Shown here one piece after another: positions 1 through 8,244 of a DNA stretch of 64,000 nt. Location of the stretch: assembly GCA_029935315.1 (NCBI GenBank), contig JAOZKN010000003.1, positions 3,430-67,429 on the forward strand. The letters are read 5' to 3'. The position numbers were made by a program, and so were the translations under genes. Each line of letters begins with the position of its first letter. Positions within the stretch are counted from its first letter, which is position 1. This DNA comes from Desulfocapsa sp. Lineage in GTDB: Bacteria > Desulfobacterota > Desulfobulbia > Desulfobulbales > Desulfocapsaceae. The notes below the pieces were generated by a model that had not been told where the DNA came from, ran no database searches, and saw nothing but the letters and a program-made list of their open reading frames with translations.

Positions 1-854
1 TTTTTATGGCCAAAAAATCCAGACGTTTTCAGGTAACTGGAGGCTCCTCACCAATCATTCGCTTTTTCCTTGGCTTTTTTATTATCATTGGCTGCGCTGT
101 TTTTATAGGATGTCCGATCAAACTGATTCAACGGCTGGCCTGTGGCGATTTAACGGCTGTAGTAGCACTGCTTGGTCTCCTTTTTGGCGTTTGGCTGGGA
201 GCAAAATATATCCGGGCAGGCGTTGTTCTTGAACGGGTGAAAACCATGCCCCAATTAAATGGTTATATTTTCCCGGCCCTCGGAGTACTTCTTCTCGTTT
301 TTCTACTCCTCAGGCCATCGTTTATTCATCAGGGACAAACTGGGCCTGCAGCCCAACACGCACCCATTCTTATTTCACTTGCCATCAGTCTGTTTGTTGG
401 TGCCTTGTCCCAGCGTTCTGGACTCTGTATTACCGGCGGTATACGGAATTTTTTCTTATTTCGCGAAACAACTCTCCTCTTTGGAGTTATTACTTTTTTC
501 GTTTCAGCCCTGCTCCTCAGTCTGCTCACCGGACAATTTAATCTGGGTCTTCAGGGACAACCAGCCTCTCACATGGGCCATGGATGGACATTTCTGGCAA
601 TGACTCTCGTCGGACTGGCGTCCGTCATTATCGACGGCTGTCCCTTCAGACAGCTGGTTAAAGCCGGTCAGGGTGATGTGGATGCTGGGATTACCTGTTT
701 TGGAATGCTCACCGGTGCAGCCATGGTGATCACCTGGCTCTTACGATCAACTTCAGCCGGCCCGTCCTTTAACGGAAAAATTGCAGTGCTGACAGGTCTG
801 ATCTTTTGTTTTATTGTTGTGCTTAGTTATCGCAAGGGTAGCAGTATAACATAG
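1..854 (+). CDS. YedE/YeeE-type selenium- or sulfur-related membrane transporter, 5' end outside window
   Basis: Polytopic inner-membrane protein with about eight hydrophobic segments. The segment GGSSPIIRFFLGFF, then an IGCP motif and RLACGDLTA, is typical of the middle of the YedE-related selenium-metabolism membrane proteins; a second CPFRQLVKAGQGD motif lies near residue 210. The visible open frame has an ATG at 6, but homologues as I know them carry roughly 70-80 more residues, including the first membrane spans, before the GGSSP motif. The reading frame is open to base 3, so the true start is probably upstream and this is a partial gene. The family moves selenium or reduced-sulfur species (the related TsuA takes up thiosulfate). 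It heads the same-strand operon that continues with DUF3343 and sulfur-carrier genes. Family call is firm; the transported species is an inference. Confidence 0.8.
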   Translation, partial: FMAKKSRRFQVTGGSSPIIRFFLGFFIIIGCAVFIGCPIKLIQRLACGDLTAVVALLGLLFGVWLGAKYIRAGVVLERVKTMPQLNGYIFPALGVLLLVFLLLRPSFIHQGQTGPAAQHAPILISLAISLFVGALSQRSGLCITGGIRNFFLFRETTLLFGVITFFVSALLLSLLTGQFNLGLQGQPASHMGHGWTFLAMTLVGLASVIIDGCPFRQLVKAGQGDVDAGITCFGMLTGAAMVITWLLRSTSAGPSFNGKIAVLTGLIFCFIVVLSYRKGSSIT

Positions 855-907
855 TAGCCGTTATTGAATAGTTAAACCAACCACACTCAGAATTACTTAC
901 AAGCATT

Positions 908-924
908 TGTCCCCAGGCGGGACA
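908..924 (+). promoter_or_regulatory. Short hairpin abutting the ribosome-binding site of the DUF3343 gene
   Basis: TGTCCC (908-913) pairs with GGGACA (919-924) around a 5-nt loop. The Shine-Dalgarno-like GGGAGG (925-930) starts right after the stem and lies 4 nt before the ATG at 935. The fold might tune initiation; this is seen in sequence only. Confidence 0.3.
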
Positions 925-934
925 GGGAGGCATC

Positions 935-1489
935 ATGGGTTTTCTCAACAAGCTTGGTTTTGCAAAAAAAGATGAAGATAAAAAAGAATCAGTCACTCGT
1001 GGATTACTGGTATTTGCCCACCCCACAACAGTTATCTCAGTAGAAGAAATACTCCGCGATGAAGGATATACAATTCGCGTTGTCAGCCCCCCTCCCGCCT
1101 ACCGTACAGGATGTGACTTAAGTGTTGAATTCCCACTTGAAGCTGAAGCCGCTATTACCGAGCTACTCAATAGTGTCGGTATGGCTCCACTGGATGTCGT
1201 TCCCATCACCTCCAAAGGAATGGAGCCTTTACAATTTGTCCGTACTACCGTATATGATGATAGATATGTAATGATCAGAGCGGCAAACATGAAAATGACC
1301 GTTGACAAAGAAACGAAAACAATTGTAAATATTTCAGGCGGCGGTTGTCCCGATGTCCCTTTTCTGGCCACTGCCATGCTTGGTAAAACACTTAGTGATG
1401 CCCCCGATCCGGGAGAAGTTGGATTCTCACTCTGTGCCTATTCTTTAAATACGTCCCGGGAAGAACTCATCCGGATCCTAGGAGCTTAA
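935..1489 (+). CDS. DUF3343 (putative Se/S carrier-like) protein
   Basis: 184 residues, cytosolic, no signal peptide. Residues ~20-90 match the DUF3343 pattern: a strand GLLVFAHPTT, a helix VEEILRDEG and a PPPAYRTGCDLSVEF segment with the conserved Gly-Cys. DUF3343 proteins are usually annotated as putative selenium/sulfur carriers and often sit beside YedE and selenium genes. The C-terminal ~90 residues are a separate domain with a GGGCPDVPFLATAML motif that I do not recognise. Start ATG 935 is backed by AGGGAGG just upstream. It lies 80 nt after the YedE-type gene and 3 nt before the kinase gene, so it is almost certainly co-transcribed. Carrier function is inferred from family and context. 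Confidence 0.65.
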   Translation: MGFLNKLGFAKKDEDKKESVTRGLLVFAHPTTVISVEEILRDEGYTIRVVSPPPAYRTGCDLSVEFPLEAEAAITELLNSVGMAPLDVVPITSKGMEPLQFVRTTVYDDRYVMIRAANMKMTVDKETKTIVNISGGGCPDVPFLATAMLGKTLSDAPDPGEVGFSLCAYSLNTSREELIRILGA

Positions 1490-1492
1490 TGC

Positions 1493-2356
1493 ATGTTATT
1501 GTTAGCCGGCTCAGTTCCAGTTGAAAAGCTGCCTCTGTTAATTGGTCCCATTGAAGTAACCGCCAATGGAATTAAGATCGATGGCCATGAGTTGCCCATG
1601 AACAGGGGCAACGAAGCTATGATGACTGCAGCCTGCCTTATCTGTCAGGAATATGGAATAGATGCCCCTGTTGGTATGGTAGCCGGTGATATTGGAAAGC
1701 GTGAGGGCAGTATTGCCATCTATAAACATCTTGCTGAGCACCTTCCTGAAATGGATGTCGAGGTCATGACGCTTCATTATGTCATGCCGGATCTTAAATT
1801 AAATAAAAAGATCCTGGAAACTGTCGACACCATGGAAAACAAACCTATAATGATTGCTGATGCCGGCAGTATGTATGTTGCCAAGGCTGGCGGCGACTCT
1901 CACTATTATACTGTTTTCACACCAGATCTTGGAGAAACTGCCTTCCTCGCCGATGAAAAAGCTGATCACCCCAGCTTCACCCGGGGTTTTATTTTTAACA
2001 TGGAAGAAGATGTCCCTGAATTAATCCGCAGGGCCTACGCGGGAAATAATGCTGCTCCCACCATGTTTGTTAAAGGCAAAATTGACTATATATGTCAAGA
2101 TGGCGAAATTGTCGATACCATCGATTCGCCCTTGGTTGCAACCATGGAACCTATTGGTGGAACTGGTGACTTAATCACCGGTATGATAAGTGGACTTATC
2201 TACGCTGGCCTGTCCCCCTTGCAAGCGTGTCGCATTGCCGGACGGGTAAACCGGGTAGCGGGTGAACTTGCACAACCGACTCCTGCAACCCAGATTGATA
2301 AAATTCTTCATTTTCTTCCTCAGGCACTTAACAAAGTACAGAAGCAATTAGGATAA
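1493..2356 (+). CDS. Ribokinase-fold sugar/NAD(P)HX-type kinase
   Basis: 287 residues. The C-terminal GGTGDLITGM (around residues 223-232) is the nucleotide-binding/anion-hole motif of the ribokinase superfamily, the branch that includes ATP/ADP-dependent NAD(P)HX dehydratase and sugar kinases. A mid-protein DAGSMYVAKAG segment fits the same fold. The N-terminus (about 60 residues) contains GNEAMMTAACLIC and resembles neither branch strongly. AGGAG lies about 10 nt before the ATG, inside the end of the upstream gene. The 3-nt gaps to both neighbours indicate translational coupling in the carrier-protein operon. It probably phosphorylates or activates the pathway's small-molecule substrate; the substrate is unknown. 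Confidence 0.6.
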   Translation: MLLLAGSVPVEKLPLLIGPIEVTANGIKIDGHELPMNRGNEAMMTAACLICQEYGIDAPVGMVAGDIGKREGSIAIYKHLAEHLPEMDVEVMTLHYVMPDLKLNKKILETVDTMENKPIMIADAGSMYVAKAGGDSHYYTVFTPDLGETAFLADEKADHPSFTRGFIFNMEEDVPELIRRAYAGNNAAPTMFVKGKIDYICQDGEIVDTIDSPLVATMEPIGGTGDLITGMISGLIYAGLSPLQACRIAGRVNRVAGELAQPTPATQIDKILHFLPQALNKVQKQLG

Positions 2357-2359
2357 TTT

Positions 2360-2623
2360 ATGGCAACCATCATCATCCCCTTTCCGTTTCGCAAGCATAC
2401 GGATAGTCAGCGAGAAGTCACTGTCAGTGGCAACACACTCTCTGAAAGCCTGGAAGACCTGCTCAAACAACATTCAGGTTTACAGGTCATCCATGACCAA
2501 CCTGGTCTGCTCTCTATTTTTATCAACGGAAAAGCAGTGGCCGCAACGCCTGACGAGTGGAAAAACATCGCCATTACTGATAGTGACGAAATATCCCTGA
2601 TCATTCCCATTGCCGGAGGTTGA
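2360..2623 (+). CDS. ThiS/MoaD-like sulfur carrier protein
   Basis: 87-residue beta-grasp protein ending in the diagnostic Gly-Gly (IIPIAGG). That C-terminus is the substrate for adenylation by a ThiF/MoeB-type E1 and conversion to a thiocarboxylate. Hydrophobic strands (ATIIIPFPFR, LSIFINGKAV, EISLIIPI) alternate as in ThiS, MoaD and CysO. The partners are in the same operon: a JAMM peptidase immediately downstream (3-nt gap) and a ThiF-like enzyme at 7335. No thiamine or molybdopterin biosynthesis genes are nearby, so a dedicated role in a sulfur-metabolite pathway, as with CysO or the thioquinolobactin and Wolinella homocysteine carriers, is more likely than ThiS or MoaD proper. Confidence 0.85.
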   Translation: MATIIIPFPFRKHTDSQREVTVSGNTLSESLEDLLKQHSGLQVIHDQPGLLSIFINGKAVAATPDEWKNIAITDSDEISLIIPIAGG

Positions 2624-2626
2624 CAA

Positions 2627-3181
2627 TTGAGCTGGCACCATGAGATTGAGCAGATTGTCCTTCCAGATGCCTTCTGGGGTGAGATTGTAAGCCATTGTAA
2701 AAGAAAGCTTGCTGGTGATTTTCTGCCGGGAGAAAGTGAAGTAAAAAGAGCCTATGGTATCCTTGCCGGCGTTCAGGAAGGGAAAGAACTCCGCGTAAAA
2801 CTTGTTCTTCCAGTGAAAAAAAATGCCAGGAATCAGGGTCCCTTGAAGACCTATATGGATAACATGATGACAGAGCATGCTGTGGCATCTACAACCCCTC
2901 TCAGTCAGCGGGGATGGATCACTGATCCTGAAGAGTTGATGGACTGTTTTCAACAGTGTGATAAACAGAATCTCCAGATTTTTGGTACGTATCACATGCA
3001 TATCGTGCCCTGGGAAGGCGATCCCATTCGTGATACCCCCACGGTACTTGATACCGTTCTTGCCAAAGACAGTAATCTTTTTTCCTTTATAATATCTATG
3101 GTTGATATGGAAAATCCCTCAATGAGGGCCTTTTACGAAGGCGCTCTTGAAAAACCGACCCCACTTATCATCAACTCCTGA
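2627..3181 (+). CDS. JAMM/MPN+ (JAB) metallopeptidase linked to the sulfur carrier
   Basis: 184 residues. The zinc motif reads H123-x-H125 followed by x7-P133-x2-D136, matching the JAMM pattern HxHx7Sx2D except that Ser is Pro. The strand YGILAG (43-48) corresponds to the family's N-terminal strand, but the usual Glu three residues before its Gly is Arg; nearby E36/E38 might substitute. Start is TTG at 2627, supported by GGAGG (2615-2619). Bacterial JAMM proteins paired with ThiS-like carriers (Mec+ with CysO, QbsD, HcyD) trim the carrier or release the product from its C-terminus. The same role is inferred here from adjacency to the GG-ending carrier. Confidence 0.75.
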   Translation: MSWHHEIEQIVLPDAFWGEIVSHCKRKLAGDFLPGESEVKRAYGILAGVQEGKELRVKLVLPVKKNARNQGPLKTYMDNMMTEHAVASTTPLSQRGWITDPEELMDCFQQCDKQNLQIFGTYHMHIVPWEGDPIRDTPTVLDTVLAKDSNLFSFIISMVDMENPSMRAFYEGALEKPTPLIINS

Positions 3182-3197
3182 AACCAGGCACATGTGA

Positions 3198-4400
3198 ATG
3201 ATAACCAGGCTCTCTGCAACATCTGACGTAATTGTCGAATATACTGACCCCGAGGAAGGATTTAAGGGATGGCTGGTGATAGACTCCCTTGCACATAACC
3301 TTTGTGCCGGTGGTCTCAGAGTACAAAAAGGACTCAGTCTGCAATGTGTTAAGGACCTTGCGGCCACCATGACTCTGAAAATGAGAATTGCCGGAATCAG
3401 AGCAGATGGTGCCAAAAGCGGGATTGATTACGACCCTTCAAGGCCAGGAAAAGAAGAGGCACTCTACCGCTTTATCCGGGCAATAAAACCATATATTCTC
3501 GAACGCTATTCCATGGGACCGGATATGAACACATCCATGCCCGAACTGGACGCCATCTGTTCCCGGCTTGGAATATCCTCCATCAAAACTGCTGTTGCCC
3601 ATACCCAAAACTACACGGCCGAAGAGTTCAAAGAAAGAATCGACTTGCTGTCCCAACCTATCAGCCACGCAAGCCTTGGTAAATTGCGTGCAGGATCAGG
3701 ACTTGCTGCCGCCTGTTTCGGAACCCTTGATTTCCTCGACATTCCGGCAAAAAAAGCCACCGTTATCATCCAGGGATTTGGTGGCCTTGCCGCTGGTGCT
3801 GCCTACTTCCTTCACAAGACCGGTGTAAATATAATTGGTGTAGCTGACCATGAAAAAAGCCTTATCCATCCCGGTGGTGAAGCTTTGGATATACCTTATT
3901 TACTCAAAAATTCGGTAAACGGACTCCTTCCCGACAATGCTCCTTCTGGTGAATATGGAAACAGCGAAGATATTTACAAGGTAGCATGTGATGTTTTTAT
4001 CCCTGCCGCCATCGAGGAGGCTGTCTGTGCCCAGGTGGCCAGGTCCATTCAGGTGCGTGCCATTACCTGCGGAGCGAATCTGGCTGTTGTTCCTGAAGCT
4101 CAGCAGCTTTTGCATGATCGTGGTATCCTCCTCATTCCTGATATGATAGCCGGATGCGGCGGGTCCTTATCCATGGAAGGCTTGTTTGCACCTGAGTCGT
4201 TGCCCACGGCCGATGAGGTTATTCAACATGTGGACACAAAAACCCGTGCCATTGTCATGAACATACTCCAGCGCAGCCGGGAGGAAGGACTTCTGCCACG
4301 GGAAATTGCCCTGCAAATTTGTTCTGAATCCAGGATCTATCCTGACAGCAGGCCTTATGGTTCTCTCACGAAAGGGAGTCATTCAACACCAAGCCTGTAA
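3198..4400 (+). CDS. Glu/Leu/Phe/Val dehydrogenase family protein
   Basis: 400 residues with the two-domain amino-acid dehydrogenase layout. The catalytic region keeps Lys61 (MTLK), Lys73 (DGAKSG, replacing the usual GGAKGG) and the catalytic Asp109 (GPDMNT). The dinucleotide-binding motif GFGGLAAGAAYFL is near residue 195. These support NAD(P)-dependent oxidative deamination or reductive amination. The changed GGAKGG loop and the operon context argue against ordinary glutamate dehydrogenase and for action on a pathway intermediate. The ATG at 3198 has only a weak upstream CCAGG. It sits 16 nt after the JAMM gene and 34 nt before the first lyase. Confidence 0.8.
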   Translation: MITRLSATSDVIVEYTDPEEGFKGWLVIDSLAHNLCAGGLRVQKGLSLQCVKDLAATMTLKMRIAGIRADGAKSGIDYDPSRPGKEEALYRFIRAIKPYILERYSMGPDMNTSMPELDAICSRLGISSIKTAVAHTQNYTAEEFKERIDLLSQPISHASLGKLRAGSGLAAACFGTLDFLDIPAKKATVIIQGFGGLAAGAAYFLHKTGVNIIGVADHEKSLIHPGGEALDIPYLLKNSVNGLLPDNAPSGEYGNSEDIYKVACDVFIPAAIEEAVCAQVARSIQVRAITCGANLAVVPEAQQLLHDRGILLIPDMIAGCGGSLSMEGLFAPESLPTADEVIQHVDTKTRAIVMNILQRSREEGLLPREIALQICSESRIYPDSRPYGSLTKGSHSTPSL

Positions 4401-4434
4401 ATTAAACACAACCCAATGTAAACACCCCGCGACT

Positions 4435-5811
4435 ATGCCTGTTCATCCTTTTGATTATACTATCAACCCCCACGTTTATAGCACGGCTGAATTTGAAGCC
4501 CTGTTTGATGAGAAAACCATGTTCCAACGCTGGCTTGATTTTGAAGCGGCCCTGGCAAAAGTGCAAGGTGCACATGGTGTTATTCCTCAGGAAGCAGCTC
4601 TTGAGATAGAAAAAAAAGCCAAACTCAAACACATTGACTTAGACAGTGTCCGCGAGGGATATGGTAAAAGCCGCAACTCTGTGGTGCCTTTGCTTGCCGG
4701 CCTGCGGCGTGCCTGTAACGCACCTCACGGTGAATATGTCCATTACGGGGCAACCACCCAGGATGTTATTGATACCGGTGAAATTTTAGCATTACGTGAT
4801 ACCCTCTCATTGGTGTACCGTGATTTAAGAGCCCTTGAGGATCTCTGTCTCCAGCTCGGTATCAAACATCGTGCAACTCCCATGGCTGCCAGATCGCATG
4901 GGCAACAGGCCCTGCCAACCACCTTCGGTCTGAAAGTTGCAGTCTGGGCCACAGAGATACGACGCCACATTAACAGAATCCGCCATCTTTATACCATCAT
5001 CAACAGTGGCCAACTAAGCGGCGCAGTCGGTACTTTTGCTGCCCTTGGCCCCCAGGGCATCGAAATTGCCAGAGAGACCATGGAAAACCTGGGTCTTGGC
5101 CATGATCCTCTTTCCTGGCACACCTCCCGCGACAATATTGCCGAACTGGCTTCTAACTTTGCCATTATGGCCATGACCCTGGCAAAAATTGCCAATGAAA
5201 TTTTCCAACTCCAGAAAACAGAAATTGGTGAATTACTTGAGCCTTCCATTGCAGGCGCCCTTGCCAGCAGCACAATGCCCCACAAACAGAATCCCGTCAT
5301 CTGTCAACGGGTCGTAGCACTTTCAAAACATATCAGAGGCCTTGCCGCGACCATTACAGAAAGCGTGGCCCATGAACATGAACGGGATCCTCGCAGTCTC
5401 TGGGCAGAATGGCTGGCAATTCCTCAACTTTGCATTTACAGCGGAAATGTTCTACACTCCATGGTAAATGTTCTGTCCGGTATAACCGTTCGCGAAGATC
5501 GAATGCTTGAAAATCTATACCGACAAAAGCACCTGATAACCACAGAATGGCTTCTTTTTCAATTGAGCAAGAGCCTGGGAAAAAGTAAATCACTGGACAA
5601 ACTGCATACACTCTCAGGGCAGGCTGAAACCAGTGGCATTTCCCTTAAAGAGGCTGTTCTTCAAGACGAAGAGATAGGCAGTTTATTCACAAGAGATGAT
5701 CTTGCCCCCCTTGACCAGCCTGAGCAATATACCGGCCAGGCGGTACAGATTGTCGATGGGACCCTGTCTGAGATTGCAAGGCTGCGAAAGACTGACCCAA
5801 AAACGTTATAG
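4435..5811 (+). CDS. Adenylosuccinate lyase-superfamily enzyme (first of a tandem pair)
   Basis: 458 residues from the ATG at 4435 (MPVHPFDY); an in-frame ATG at 4306 lies inside the previous gene and is unlikely. The superfamily signature SSTMPHKQNP is present, with the helix-rich fold and conserved YVHYGATTQDVIDT and ARSHGQQALPTTFGLK regions (catalytic His regions). Members catalyse beta-elimination or addition of fumarate-like leaving groups (PurB, ArgH, cycloisomerase). It is divergent from the neighbouring lyase at 5818 and is not simply a duplicated PurB. Gene order with the carrier and JAMM genes suggests C-N or C-S bond chemistry in that pathway. A plain PurB role cannot be excluded. 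Confidence 0.75.
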   Translation: MPVHPFDYTINPHVYSTAEFEALFDEKTMFQRWLDFEAALAKVQGAHGVIPQEAALEIEKKAKLKHIDLDSVREGYGKSRNSVVPLLAGLRRACNAPHGEYVHYGATTQDVIDTGEILALRDTLSLVYRDLRALEDLCLQLGIKHRATPMAARSHGQQALPTTFGLKVAVWATEIRRHINRIRHLYTIINSGQLSGAVGTFAALGPQGIEIARETMENLGLGHDPLSWHTSRDNIAELASNFAIMAMTLAKIANEIFQLQKTEIGELLEPSIAGALASSTMPHKQNPVICQRVVALSKHIRGLAATITESVAHEHERDPRSLWAEWLAIPQLCIYSGNVLHSMVNVLSGITVREDRMLENLYRQKHLITTEWLLFQLSKSLGKSKSLDKLHTLSGQAETSGISLKEAVLQDEEIGSLFTRDDLAPLDQPEQYTGQAVQIVDGTLSEIARLRKTDPKTL

Positions 5812-5817
5812 GACATT

Positions 5818-7296
5818 ATGCAAAAGCAATCATCCCCCTGCAGCTGTAATATAAGTAGTCATATTGTTGACTCCGGTTTTTACAGCTCTGGATATACAAC
5901 ACCTGAGGCTCGTGAAATATTTTGCGATCTTCGTCGCTATCAACGATGGCTGGATGTTGAGGCAGCCCTGGCCATGGCCCAGGCAGAACTGGGTCTTATC
6001 CCTGTTCCAGCTGCCGAAAATATACGGGATAATGCAAGGATCATGACACTGGACCTTAATGCCATACGTGCCGGGCTCAAGGTAACCAGCCACTCACTTA
6101 TGCCGCTGCTCGATGCACTGAGTCACGTTTGCAACAAGGAAGCCGGACAATTTATTCATTTCGGTGCGACCACTCAGGATATCCAGGATACTGCCCAGAT
6201 CCTTGAGATACAGGATGTTTTTGAAATTATCGAACGTGATCTGACCATCGTCATTGAACAGGTGGCAGTCCTTGCTGAGAAACACATGAACCTGGTCACC
6301 ATTGGCCGAACCCATACCCAGCACGCCCTGCCCATGACCATGGGCCTGAAAATCGGGGTCTGGCTCGATGAGTTATGGCGAAATTACGAACGCCTGCAGG
6401 AACTGAAGGAACGGCTGCTGGTCAGCCAATTGTTCGGTGGGGTTGGAACCATGGACCCTTTTGGCGACAAGGCTTTTGAATTACTTGATCTTTTCTCAGA
6501 GAAAGTTGGCCTCCAGGCCCCGAACGTTGCCTGGCACGCCTCTCGTGACCGTATCACCGAATACCTGGTAACTCTGGCCATAATCTCCGGAACCCTTGCA
6601 AAAATTGCCGATGAGATTCGTTGCCTTGCCAGAAATGAAATCGGGGAAATGGAAGAGCCTTTCCAGATGGGAAAAATTGGCAGCAGCACCATGCCCCACA
6701 AGCGAAACCCTGAAATGTGTGAGCAGGTGGTTGTCCTTGCCAAATTAATTAACTCCAACGCCTCTCTGGGTTTTGACGGCATGCTCAACGAACACGAGCG
6801 AGACTATCGTTCCGTCCGTCTTGAATGGGTTACCATTACGGACAGCTCACTTTTTGCCTGCGGACAACTCTCTTTGATGAAAGATATCCTCAGTGACCTT
6901 CGGATTCATGAAGATAAGGTGGAAAAGAATGTAAATATGGCAGCCCCCCTGATCTCCACCGAGGCACTGATGTTTTTTCTCGGCTTAAAAATCGGCAAAC
7001 AGATCGCCCACACCCTTATTTATGAAACATCCATGGAGTCCATTGAAAATGCAGAGCCCTTCCTTGACATCCTTATGAACCGGCCCGAAATGGCAGACCA
7101 TTTTACCAGGGAAGAAGTACAGCAGGTTATGCTGCCTAAAAACCACATCGGCATGTCAGAAAAACTCACAAAACGCACCATTGATTACGTCAGAGGAAAA
7201 CTCGCCGAGCAAAACAAACACGGCGGTGTCAAGAAAGTCTGTCCACTGATGTCAAAGAATGGTATCTGTTGTCAATCCTTGTCAGAGACGTCGTAA
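5818..7296 (+). CDS. Adenylosuccinate lyase-superfamily enzyme (second of the pair)
   Basis: 492 residues, starting 6 nt after the preceding lyase. It carries the canonical signature GSSTMPHKRNPEMCEQ and the regions FIHFGATTQDIQDT and IGRTHTQHALPMTMGLK, all closer to bona fide adenylosuccinate lyase than the upstream paralogue. The C-terminal ~30 residues are Cys-rich (VKKVCPLMSKNGICC) and unusual for PurB, whose C-terminus normally stops after the helical domain. It could be the cell's purine-pathway PurB or a dedicated enzyme. Two adjacent, non-identical lyases in one operon suggest sequential or heteromeric action. The enzyme class is firm; the substrate is not. Confidence 0.75.
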   Translation: MQKQSSPCSCNISSHIVDSGFYSSGYTTPEAREIFCDLRRYQRWLDVEAALAMAQAELGLIPVPAAENIRDNARIMTLDLNAIRAGLKVTSHSLMPLLDALSHVCNKEAGQFIHFGATTQDIQDTAQILEIQDVFEIIERDLTIVIEQVAVLAEKHMNLVTIGRTHTQHALPMTMGLKIGVWLDELWRNYERLQELKERLLVSQLFGGVGTMDPFGDKAFELLDLFSEKVGLQAPNVAWHASRDRITEYLVTLAIISGTLAKIADEIRCLARNEIGEMEEPFQMGKIGSSTMPHKRNPEMCEQVVVLAKLINSNASLGFDGMLNEHERDYRSVRLEWVTITDSSLFACGQLSLMKDILSDLRIHEDKVEKNVNMAAPLISTEALMFFLGLKIGKQIAHTLIYETSMESIENAEPFLDILMNRPEMADHFTREEVQQVMLPKNHIGMSEKLTKRTIDYVRGKLAEQNKHGGVKKVCPLMSKNGICCQSLSETS

Positions 7297-7334
7297 AAAT
7301 ATCCTCCACCGTCACCCAAAAAAGAGAACACAAT

Positions 7335-8060
7335 ATGTTTGATTATGAACGTTACAAACGACAGCTGCTGATTGATGGATGGGGAACAGAGACTCAGGAA
7401 AAATTGCAAACCAGTAAGGTTTTCATTGCTGGTGCCGGTGGCCTTGGTTGCCCTGTTGCCCTGAACTTAACCACTGCCGGAGTGGGCAATATACGAGTCT
7501 GTGATGCAGATGTGGTTGACATCAGTAATCTAAACCGCCAGTTTCTTCACCCTGAGAAAAATATCGGTGTTGAAAAAACAACCTCAGCGGTGCAAACGCT
7601 CTCCAACCTAAATTCCGCTGTTCATTTTACCACTCTTACCACCAAAATCACCGAAGACAATGTCGATGAACTTGTTGCTGACGCCGATATTATCCTCGAT
7701 TGCCTCGATAATTTTGAAGCACGCTATGCCCTCAACGCCTGTGCCGTCCGCCAGGGTATCCCCCTGATCCATGCAGCTGTCTGGGGACTGGAAGGAAGAG
7801 TGACTGTCTTTACCCCACCCACCACCCCTTGCCTTTCCTGCATCTTTCCCGTTGCATCGAAACAACAGGAAACAATACCTGTCCTTGGAACCATAACCTG
7901 CGCTACCGGAAGCATGCAGGCCATGGAAGCAATCAAATACCTGGGCGGGATGTCCCCTTCCCTGCAAAACAAGATGCTGATTATGGATTTTTCTGCCATG
8001 CATTTCCAGACACTTGAAATCTCAAAAAACAGGGACTGTCCAATCTGTTCACATCTGTAA
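7335..8060 (+). CDS. ThiF/MoeB/HesA-family E1-like carrier-activating enzyme
   Basis: 241 residues from the ATG at 7335 (MFDYERYKRQ), which matches the family's usual N-terminus; longer in-frame starts overlap the lyase gene. It has the ATP-binding GAGGLGCPVA (~32-41), the Asn-Arg-Gln motif NLNRQFL, the ILDCLDNFEARY segment and two zinc-binding Cys pairs (CLSC and terminal CPIC). A Cys in GTITCATGSMQAMEAIKYL lies where many E1-like proteins are less conserved. It would adenylate the Gly-Gly C-terminus of the carrier at 2360 so that it can accept sulfur. It closes the operon, with a 38-nt gap from the lyase. Confidence 0.88.
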   Translation: MFDYERYKRQLLIDGWGTETQEKLQTSKVFIAGAGGLGCPVALNLTTAGVGNIRVCDADVVDISNLNRQFLHPEKNIGVEKTTSAVQTLSNLNSAVHFTTLTTKITEDNVDELVADADIILDCLDNFEARYALNACAVRQGIPLIHAAVWGLEGRVTVFTPPTTPCLSCIFPVASKQQETIPVLGTITCATGSMQAMEAIKYLGGMSPSLQNKMLIMDFSAMHFQTLEISKNRDCPICSHL

Positions 8061-8244
8061 ATTTTCTCAAAGTATCACCCCCAAGGCTCCATTCCACCAG
8101 CATGGGCCCAGCTGGATCAATTCCCCTTTTTTCTCCTCATTTTTTTGTGTATCTTTGTTAATGATGTTTTTTGCTGTTGCAGCTATTATTGATGGCGATT
8201 GTAAAAGCAGGCTTTCTTTTCTTTTGTTATTATAACCATTAACA

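Noticed and set aside
4306-4434. Upstream extension of the first lyase to an ATG at 4306
   Set aside because: It would overlap the dehydrogenase gene by ~95 nt and adds residues not seen in the lyase family; ATG 4435 fits the family N-terminus.
2360-8060. Thiamine or molybdopterin biosynthesis cluster
   Set aside because: ThiS/MoaD- and ThiF/MoeB-like genes occur, but no thiG, thiH, moaA, moaE or moeA-like gene is present.
8014-8235. 73-codon + strand frame after the ThiF-like gene
   Set aside because: It starts inside the ThiF-like coding region in another frame, and the hydrophobic end reflects T-rich intergenic DNA.
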